DNA from: Balanoglossus misakiensis
Lineage: Eukaryota; Hemichordata
DNA: 64,000 nucleotides
NCBI GenBank assembly: GCA_040954595.2
Contig: CM082584.2
Location: 5,580,001 to 5,644,000, forward strand
Direction: 5' to 3'
Below, in pieces: positions 55,801 through 64,000 of the stretch (positions within the stretch are counted from its first letter, which is position 1; each line of letters begins with the position of its first letter). The position numbers and the translations under genes were made by a program. Below the pieces are notes generated by a model. That model was given only the letters and a program-made list of their open reading frames with translations, ran no database searches and was not told where the DNA came from.

Positions 55801-58723
55801 TATTTTTTACCTTGTTCATGATGTGGTACATCTTTTCCAATGTCTTCTTGTCCCAACTCAAACATATCTTGAAGCTTGTGTACGGATGGAACACCTTCCG
55901 TTTCAAGACCACATACTGTGGTGTTTTCTGCCATCAGATCATCATCTAGAAGTCCAATCTATTGATTTCACACAACATATTATGTCAAATTAGCAAGTTT
56001 TATGAAAGTCGTAACAGCAATGATGAACACAAAGCTGTCACTGCACAGAGAGGTGTACAAGATGGCAGCCAGCAAAAACAACTGCAGCGTGACCACAATC
56101 TCTAATTTTTCTGACATACTACTTAATTCTTGCCCACAAAGCAAACACTCTCTCCCACCTCAGCCCCCATATTTTCTTTCTCCAGTCAATTTCACCATCT
56201 ATACATGTACTCCATAATTTTGCAATCTACTTTTGAACATCAGTATAGGCTTCAATCTTATAAAAATCAGATATAGAGTTAGGCACAGGTGATAGTTTTA
56301 GCTATTCTGTTATACTTTCAGAGACCGACTGCCTACAATCAATCTAATTTCACACACTACAATCATACATTTGACTGAAGTCGATATATCTGAAGGTGTT
56401 TTTTTACCTGAGTTTCATGAATATTAGTTTTCAAGAAAATTTCTCCAGGCTCTCCAGGGGTTACGTCATCTTCTGGCAAATCATCACTCAACCTGAAAAG
56501 TGAAATATCAAAATATTATTTTTCTTACAGAATTGAGTGAGCAATGCTTGAAACAATGCCAATTGGATCGTGACACTAGTGATCGTCTATACAACAAATT
56601 TACAAACGTATTCCAGTAAGCAATTTTAAGCAATATACATCTACTTGTGTCAAAAGTTTTTCTTAAATTGAGTTGTAGTTATTAACATGTAAATGCCACA
56701 CTGACCTTGCCATTGGATTCTCTTGGAATGGTTTTCCATCCTTGTCTAACAAGGGATCACAGACTGACTGTACAGGTAGCCTCTCGCATAGGTGTTCCAA
56801 CTTTGGAAGATTCCGACATTCCCGGATATCATCATCTGCTATGGGCTCTTCCAAGCACAGTTCATCTCCTACAATTCAGTACCAATGCAGTAAATAAAAT
56901 CCCATAAACATCCCATAAACATAGCAATAAATAAATTAACAGAAGAAATATAATATTCGCTATATAAAAGAAAAGTTTTACAAAAAACCCTATCCAGTAC
57001 ATTTCTGTTTCTTACCCTTTTCAAGAGCATTTATTGGTGGTGCCAAATCTTCCTTGTCAAACACTTCTAATTCATCTTGCAGTAACAGCTGCTGCTGTTT
57101 GAGTTGTTGTTTGATTTCTTGCAATTGATGATTGGTTGGAAGCGGAGAATCGGGGTTAGAGCTTGGAACAATTTCCAAGTCATCATCATCTTCTTCTTCC
57201 TCCTCCTCAACAAGCAATTCAAAACTGCTGAAAAATTATTAAGCATACACACAAATAGATGTTTTTTCCCATGTTAAACTATACTGTCAGATCAGATGAT
57301 CATCAAAGCATCATTTCTTCTGAACTGCAGGACTGCATAGGAGAATTTTATGCATTTTGGCACTATAAACGTTGCATGCCAAACTCCGAAATTTAAAAAT
57401 CCCTGGTCTTCTGTGGAAATTTTATCCACATCCTCCCTTACCTGAACGACTCACAAGCTTGAATTGAATCTGGATGGCAGCAAAGTTCCTTGATGTCATC
57501 TGCAATATCTGCCTGATCAAACTCTAAAATCTTATCTTTATTGGACACTGCAATAGAGTGGAACATTGAGACCAATATTGTACTTCTAGTATGCATTATT
57601 AAGTTGATTCAGCTGACACATTTTGTTCATTTAGGATATCAAAAAAACACCATAGACTTATTTTCCTGGTGTACTATTAAAGGATTGAAATTAGTTTCAA
57701 ATGTGTTGATCAATGCAAAATAACATATCTAAGTCACAATTCTGGTGCTCTGTGCACTGTTACTATTCATAACTACTAGGTAGTAATTAGTATTATTATA
57801 TATAATACTGAAGATTGTCCAGTATTAGGCAGTTAGTATCTTTTTTTGCCAAGTCTTAAATTTTCTAGTCTGTTTTTGACTGTTCAAGTCATTTCTTATT
57901 CTTTAATCACTGCTGTAGCAGCTTTGGTGTGGGGCAGCCCTTGGTTGTTGAATAGGCCTTATAACGCTGGAATACATGAAGAATGTGGTGCACGCATGCA
58001 GACTACAATTACTGACATGTTCTCTGTAAAACAGGTACTGGAGAAGTAACACAGTGGTACAAACAAACACTCGTCATAGGAACGCTATGAATTGTTGATA
58101 TGCATGACTTTGTAGCATTTGGGCCACTTGAATCTCATGTTTCACCGACTACTTTTCAGGTTCACATTACAGAACTTTTCTAAGGTGGCTTAGTAATGCT
58201 TGTCTTGAGATGTTACAGGTGTTTCAATTTCTGTATTTGCATACTCTTGGCTACTGATGAATCATCACATCTTTCGAGCTGGTACCACTAGTCTCCACAT
58301 CCAATCCTTTATTTTGTGTATGCATTCACCATGGATACCGGGCCACTGTATCCACATGCTTATGTTTATCACACCACAAGATCTTTTAATACCTGGACAT
58401 GTACATACCATGGGGGTAAATAGACTTAGTATTTCAAAACTTGAATGAGTAATTGGGCACATAATCATGCAGAAACTCAATCTGCCTCACCAGGTAACCA
58501 CAACAAAATATTTCAAGTTATATTGTACCATTCTTTGTCTCTTGCCCATTTTTCTCTCTGCAGCCAACTCTTTGCATTTCAAACCGTTCTAGGTTTATAA
58601 TTTACTCTCATTGCTACAAGTCTAATGTAATCATCCCATTAGGTATAGAATTGTCTTAGTTTAAAACTCTTGTAAAGTTTACAACAATTAAACTTATTTT
58701 CAATGCTTCTGCATCATCATCAC

Positions 58724-58757
<34 letters not shown>

Positions 58758-59373
58758 GAAAAAATCTGAAGATGACGATGACAGTCATCATCGTCATCTT
58801 CAGATTGTATACTTTCAAACCACAAAAACATTATTTTGGTAGATGCTTTCAATCTCTTCATTGCTATCAATTTGTACTTACCCCTCTTCCAAGGCGTACG
58901 GTAGAGAGTCTCTGCAATAACACAGTGTGGGTAGGACTCAATGCATTCTAAATGAGCTGGTAAAGTCAGCAACAAGCGGTTCAAAAGTGCCTGGTGTTTC
59001 TTCACAGCCTACAAGTAAAGTTACACACATAGTTTGTATTGGATATTCACTTTATCTGTGATAGTCACTCAGATCATTATAAAGTCTGTTCAAATTCAAT
59101 GGAGATATCATTTAGTCTTTCAATGACATGCTGTGCTAATTTTTTCACTTAAATAATTGTTAATTTTTTCACTTTTTTTTCACATTGAATGACTAAATGA
59201 CAAAATAACAAAAATTCATTACTTATGGAATATGTTTATTTCTTTGGCATTTCTTCAAACAATGGAAAACTGTAAACTTTTATTCTTCATCTCATGAATA
59301 CTTACATCTTTCACATAGTCTATGGCTAAAAATCTGGGCATTTTCAGATATTCATTGATGCACCATAATTGTA
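42183..59373 (-). CDS. SHOC1: shortage in chiasmata 1 (XPF-like meiotic protein), first exon not found
   Basis: Twenty-seven exons join in phase to about 1511 aa; human is about 1444. From the 5' end: 59306-59373, 58882-59008, 57442-57547, 57016-57227, 56706-56868, 56408-56492, 55811-55958, 54381-54494, 53905-54052, 53237-53331, 52240-52497, 51409-51486, 50889-51146, 50455-50592, 49150-49323, 48646-48786, 48182-48336, 47512-47584, 46171-46437, 45843-45960, 45290-45547, 44876-44969, 44465-44599, 43965-44111, 43149-43851, 42732-42881, 42183-42304. N-terminal marks are [18 protein letters not shown] and YRTPWKRG; a [10 protein letters not shown] motif lies mid-protein. SHOC1 pairs with SPO16 as an XPF-ERCC1-like complex that binds branched DNA and promotes meiotic crossovers. 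Expression is expected in the germ line. The initiating exon must lie above 59373 and end in phase 1. Confidence 0.88.
43965..47584 (-). CDS. SHOC1: SHOC1 XPF-like nuclease-fold and helix-hairpin-helix region
   Basis: These seven exons cover about residues 823-1186 of the visible part. [20 protein letters not shown] and [18 protein letters not shown] resemble the XPF-fold strands, and [17 protein letters not shown] sits where XPF carries its nuclease motif. The catalytic ERK...D signature of active XPF is not seen, as expected for SHOC1, which binds DNA but is not known to cut it. [20 protein letters not shown] starts the (HhH)2-like part and is highly typical of the family. Confidence 0.85.
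45642..45726. mobile_element. short TTAA MITE (CCCTTTCACC ends)
   Basis: This has the same ends as 10360-10438, with TTAA at 45638-45641 and 45727-45730. It lies in a SHOC1 intron. The centre shares CATGGTTTGGTCCAAAT with the copy near 34020. Confidence 0.75.
49623..50450. mobile_element. 828-bp TIR element, PIF/Harbinger-like, copy C
   Basis: The ends match copies A and B, with a TTA target duplication (49620-49622, 50451-50453). It sits in a SHOC1 intron with its right end inside the donor of exon 50455-50592. It is 25-28 bp longer than the others because of a local palindrome at about 49814-49862. Confidence 0.9.
58763..58806. repeat. inverted repeat next to (CAT)n
   Basis: Arms AATCTGAAGATGACGATGA and TCATCGTCATCTTCAGATT flank a short centre, directly after a (CAT)n run at about 58708-58757. 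It lies in a SHOC1 intron. Confidence 0.8.
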
Positions 59374-61741
59374 CTGTAATAAAAAAAAAACATGTAGAAA
59401 TGTGACTTTAGTGTATTTTCTGAACATGTACATGCAAGTTGGTTATGTCATCCACATGATGTAATGATCATTTTGTTTTCTACGACTAATAATACCGGTA
59501 GTAATATACAGGCTGATTTCAAAGGTACAATGGTTTCCAGAACAACAATTGAAAACTAAATTAAAAGTAGGCACAGGGGCAGAAACTCCATCCAAGTTTA
59601 ATACTTATCATTGGAAGGGAATTTACACATCAGAAGTTTACCAATTGGTATTGAAAAATTGGTATTATTGGCATTTGTTATGAATACAAAATAACATGGA
59701 GAAAGACACCCTGGAACTTTACATTTGCTATTCTCGGACATCTGAGAACAGAGCAGCAAAGTATGACCAGCAAATGTAAAAATCGAGCCAACTCTGATTT
59801 TAATAAGACTGCCCAGGACCAGTACCAGTAAAACTACTGCATAATGGGGCTTTTAATTAATTGGAGAATGATATTATGGTAATTAAAAATATAAATCTGC
59901 CAAGTGAAGATGGCAGATTACAAAAGCCACCCAAAGCAAAAAAAAGTACACAAGTATCGTGGCATTAAAAAGTTGACGACTTAAGAAAGTGGCAGCTATT
60001 CGGGCTTTATAAAGATTTACTCCTGTAGTTTTGTGAAATGGGACAGTGTTCTTCTCAATCTCAGCCTAGGACTATCTGACAGTGGCTAATTTGCATAACA
60101 ATTTAGTAAACAATTTTTAATGTTAATGATTTCTAGTTCAGTTGTGCTGGTTTGAAATTTGCCAGAAGGGAGGGTGTTCACCAGGTTCTGCTTTTTTTTT
60201 CGATTGGTGGGTGGGGGTCAGTGACTTTTTGACAACACATGCCGGACAAATCCCCCGGCAACATCGGACACCTCCCCCCCCCCCCTCCCCCGGAGAAACT
60301 GACCAGTTCAGTCCCAAACACTGGTCTAAATGAATATGTATTCTTTTTGACGTTTTAAAAAATGTACAAAACAAATTTGGCTGGATGGAACGAGTCAACT
60401 GACACAACTATCGAAGGAGCATCTTTTGCAATGATGCTGGCGGGACACAGCACAGAGTTGGGAGAGCAAATATGTCGTCTGCTTCTACATGATCATCACT
60501 TCGTGACCCGGTCGAGTTTATAATATCATTCATGGGATCCGGGATCCTGATCTCTGTCTTTGTCATAACTATGCGTGCAAAACGGTGCATGGTCCGTGTT
60601 GGCACTGTACATGATCATATCTGTTTCTTTATTTACGGGGTCAACACAAATGACACAATTTGAATTACCTCATAGTCATGCGTGCACTACTGCTATCCGG
60701 CTAAACATACCTTATCTGATGGGTTGGACCACTGCCATCACTCAGATATACCTGTATGGATGACTCATATTCCAACAAGGGCAAAGGCCTTTAGACTTTA
60801 GTGTAAATTGTAATGAATCATACAAGTTTGCAAGACATCAGCTCAGATCTTCATGCCAGGCTTACGTCACCACATAACTTTTCCCACACAAAAAAAAGTT
60901 TTACCCGAAGATCATCAAGATGAAGGGCTGATATCCAATCAACGCCTTCGTTTCAATGCGTGTGCGGCAAAACGAAGTTACCAGAGATGAAAGAACAAAG
61001 GCCCGACTTCTGAAAGTATTCTGACAATCTTTAAAGAGGCAATACGACTAGAATTCGGATTAGATTCGCGTTTTATTGTAATGTTCACAAACACACCCAC
61101 TCTCTGTTTTATGTTTCACATTATTAGACAGTAATAAAACAACACGTACACAGGAGGCATATGAGGTCAATCTTGTGGGGGCGGTGGTTAGGTGTCTCCC
61201 AACACGTCAGCACATAGTCCCTTATTTGAGTTGCTAACTTCAATGCGCGCCTTATTACATATGGTAAAGCACTGTAAACACTTGATGTTTCTGCCGCAAA
61301 TGATGAAATGACTTCGCCAATGTCTGTGTCTCGGTTAAGTTGACGAATACCGAGCTTCCGATTCAAGACAGGCGTATGTATACATATATAGTTCCGGGTA
61401 TTCCGGTCGGCAAAGCAGTGACGTCATGCATGGATGACCGTGAACGGTTCGTGCAGTGTAGTAGCCAAAGTGATTTGCCGGCTGACCACTGTACAAGCGA
61501 ACAAGCAAGACTAAAACCGTGCACATATATGTTATATAAGGACTGTCCTGGATTTAGTGATGTGAGTCAACAGAGAGTTGAACACTACCATCCATCTGCG
61601 ATGTGCCTAGAATGTTGTAAACACCGTCTCTGACCCGCCCGAGTAGCAGTACACATTTGATTGTGGTCTTCTCTCTGTTCGTGTGTAATTGAATATATAC
61701 GACCTTTGACTGTGGGGATCGGCAGCATTTCTGCTGTTGAA
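59374..61741. other. region between SHOC1 exon and UGCG-like first exon
   Basis: It should contain the missing SHOC1 first exon and the promoters of both genes. I found no minus-strand ORF here that I can tie to SHOC1. It also holds a C-rich run at about 60269-60293. Confidence 0.5.
61534..61542 (+). promoter_or_regulatory. possible TATA box
   Basis: TATATAAGG lies 200 bp upstream of the UGCG-like start codon at 61742, which would leave a 5' UTR of about 170 nt. Confidence 0.3.
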
Positions 61742-61857
61742 ATGGCACCGGTGAGGATTGAAGATGTCGTGGCGGTAACTCTAACAGTATTCGCCGTTGT
61801 TGCTCTTATTTTTGACGGGGTGCTGTTTTTGCTTCACTTCCTGTCTATTATTTATTG
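61742..61857 (+). CDS. UGCG: first exon of a probable ceramide glucosyltransferase
   Basis: The exon opens at ATG 61742 with MAPVRIEDVVAVTLTVFAVV, continues ALIFDGVLFLLHFLSIIYW and ends in phase 2 at TG/GTAAGT. The hydrophobic signal-anchor with an LHFxxIIY end resembles the N-terminus of UGCG, which makes glucosylceramide from ceramide and UDP-glucose in the Golgi membrane. Only 38 residues are visible, so sequence alone is weak. The position next to SHOC1, as on human chromosome 9q31, strengthens the call. The catalytic exons would lie beyond the window. Confidence 0.6.
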
Positions 61858-64000
61858 GTAAGTGTGAATCGCTGTGTTTGTTTGTACGTTTCATAATTGA
61901 TACTTTGTAGCGGTACGTGTGTCTATTTACAGCTGGGGCCAGGCTTACGTTACGCGCGCTGTATAGTACTGGGTCAGGGAGTTTTACTGGACGTCGTCTG
62001 CAGGCATCTCTGATGGACATCAGATATCCACCAGCGATTCACCGACAGACATTTGTTCTCAAGATAGTCACATTTTTATAAAACTTTCAGTAGACATTGT
62101 ACGATCGAGAGCTTGATCAGTCGAATGAATCGGAAAAGGTCTGAGGTACGTCCTTGCATTTTACGTCCATGGTCCTTGGGTGATGAGACGGGGTGTTTCT
62201 CAAAGTGAACACGATTTTCGATTTTGACTCCACCCTCACTCGGCTGTCTTTGACCTATCGTATCAGCACATCCGCATATCTGTGATTCGTCATGTGTTAA
62301 TCAATGACACAGGCATCAGAGTATAGTATTCTGATGACAGTTATTCTATAACTTAGTATAAGTAAACATTCCCATCAAAATGTTGCAAAACCATTGTAGG
62401 GACAGTACTATGACACTGGTGTAGGCATAAAGCAAGGACATATTACTAGAGATGGAAGTATAATATAATATTTATTTGCCAGAAATTGTAAACGCTTATA
62501 ATACAAGCTTCGATAGTCTCGGACAGAATACAAGATTTTTGCATCAAGAATATCTTTCATATTTCATATAATTTAAATATACAACACACACTATCAGAAA
62601 GTTTCGTAAGGTACAGTAAATTCCTTTTAAAATATAGAAATACAAGAGATACTTCTGTTAATCAGATTTCTGGCTGGAGCCGCAAAAATAGTTCCTTGGA
62701 AATTGAAAACATGCATGCCTATCACTCGCTTGGCCCCACGTTTAGGGTAGCCACTGTATATGTGTGTAGTTTTACAAGTCAACGTTCAAGGTGCCTGTCT
62801 AGATGCAAATGGAATATACAGATAAGTTTTCAGATTCGGTACAGGAATATTTAATTCACCTAAACTTCAGTGGGAAAGTCCTTCCAAATATTAGATCTTT
62901 TGAAACTATTTTTTTTCTAACGTCAGATTGATATAATGTTAAAAGTTGTCCATACTATGGTGTGTTCATGGAATCTGTACTAAAGCACTGATCAGTCAAT
63001 TCAGACATGTTTTTGAAGGTGAATCACTGAATGTGTAGTCAGTTATATAGTTAGCAGTCAACATCTTGACTAGATATGAGGCATAAAACGAAATGTATTG
63101 CAAAGCAACATAATTAAGTCTCTCTGGCCTTGTGTGCAAGGCCCGTGTACTTCAGCCTGCGACCACATGGCACTACTGAATGTACATGACCATGCTTTCT
63201 AAGTAGGGGTCATTTCCATAATCCATCTTGTGTGATACTAATGCAAAATACTGTATTTTGACCAGAAACTATAACTATAAATCATGAACAACGTTTTCCC
63301 GCGGCAAAAAATGACAGTTGATAATGATGGAATTTAGAAAATGATTAACTTGATCGTCCTCTCAGATATAATTCACATGATCTAATTGATAATTTTATTA
63401 GGTATGCATACCTTATCTGGTGAATTGTAGGGTAATGTTCAACTCATAAGCATGTTGAAATCTGAGGTTCAATGCTCACATGTTTAGTTCCTGACTCTCT
63501 CTCTCTCTAGCATTATGTATTGGAATATCTTACTCAGATTTCTGTAGAAATATGACATGTAGCATTCAGAAAGTATAGAAATGAGACAAATGTATTCAAA
63601 ATAGACATGTGTGATGTAATCAAGGTTCAATTGTGGACGTCGACTCACAAGCTATTCTGTATAAATTTTATTCTTCAACCATCTGAGTTATATCAGCTTT
63701 TACATATTGAAATTTATCAGCCTGAATAGCAGTGGTGGTAAAAATTTATAGGTGTTTGTATAGGAAATACTTCAGGGTAATTTGTGGCTGTTATAATTCA
63801 TATATTGTGTTTATCAGTGCAAACAGTTAATCCATTATAAGTATGTAACTATTTGCTTTTGTAAAAGTTTTACATGTAGCTGATAATACCAGTAAGGGGG
63901 TTCAGACTGGACAGTTTACGGCGGTGTAGCACCGGTGCTGGGCCAGGGCCGGTGTAAAATAACCAATGTGAACACGCTGCGTCTGCCTAGTGGCAATTTG
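61858..64000 (+). other. first intron of the UGCG-like gene
   Basis: No second exon is recognisable up to the window end. It contains the dispersed repeat at 63895-63957 and no other structure I can support. Confidence 0.5.
63895..63957. repeat. dispersed repeat with TTCAGACTGGACAG end
   Basis: This matches the inverted copy at 13384-13446, including ACCGGTGCTGGGCC. The element may continue past the right edge. Confidence 0.6.

Noticed and set aside
58703-58951. ORFs of poly-histidine and poly-methionine
   Set aside because: They are translations of a (CAT)n microsatellite beside a true SHOC1 exon.
61124-61366. 80-aa minus-strand ORF as a possible SHOC1 first exon
   Set aside because: No recognisable SHOC1 N-terminal sequence, and I could not support a donor giving phase 1.

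Overview
This is a window of animal nuclear DNA: genes have many short exons with GT-AG introns, there is no operon structure, and microsatellites and short inverted-repeat transposons are dense. The families and linkages fit an invertebrate, most likely a deuterostome such as a hemichordate or amphioxus. That placement is an inference from gene content. I did not recognise the species.

Layout, left to right. (1) 590-8698, minus strand: the 5' part of a receptor gene with a Tie/Tek-like ectodomain (signal peptide, two Ig exons, one EGF exon, then off the left edge). Its promoter, signal-peptide exon and both Ig exons lie in a 2.94-kb unit present twice in tandem with a 3139-bp offset. Each copy is bounded by an (ATGT)n array, one of them about 1.6 kb long and uninterrupted. 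(2) 8780-26903 (or 27598), minus strand: a complete paralogue. Its ectodomain follows the Tie plan (Ig-Ig-EGFx4-Ig-FN3), but the cytoplasmic part is one tyrosine-phosphatase domain of the D2 type, not a kinase. All 29 exons join in phase to give 1495 aa. (3) 29254-32112, minus strand: BABAM1 (MERIT40), seven exons, 355 aa. (4) 32839-39459, plus strand: membralin (TMEM259), ten exons, 686 aa, head-to-head with BABAM1 across 726 bp. (5) 42183-59373, minus strand: SHOC1, the XPF-like meiotic crossover protein, 27 exons, with the first exon not located. (6) 61742-61857, plus strand: the first exon of a membrane protein that looks like UGCG (ceramide glucosyltransferase). SHOC1 and UGCG are also neighbours on human 9q31, which supports both calls.

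Mobile elements explain much of the remaining structure. There are three copies of an 800-828 bp TIR element with 3-bp TTA/TAA duplications (PIF/Harbinger-like), and two of them sit exactly inside splice donors. Three families have ends at TTAA (piggyBac-like), with one nested pair and a natural empty site. Several foldback elements lie in introns.

The most noteworthy items are the Tie-like ectodomain joined to an orphan D2 phosphatase domain, the recent tandem duplication of a promoter plus Ig cassette at a microsatellite, and the transposon whose target matches the splice-donor consensus GTAAGT. Exon limits were set by eye from splice signals and checked by phase. I cannot see expression.
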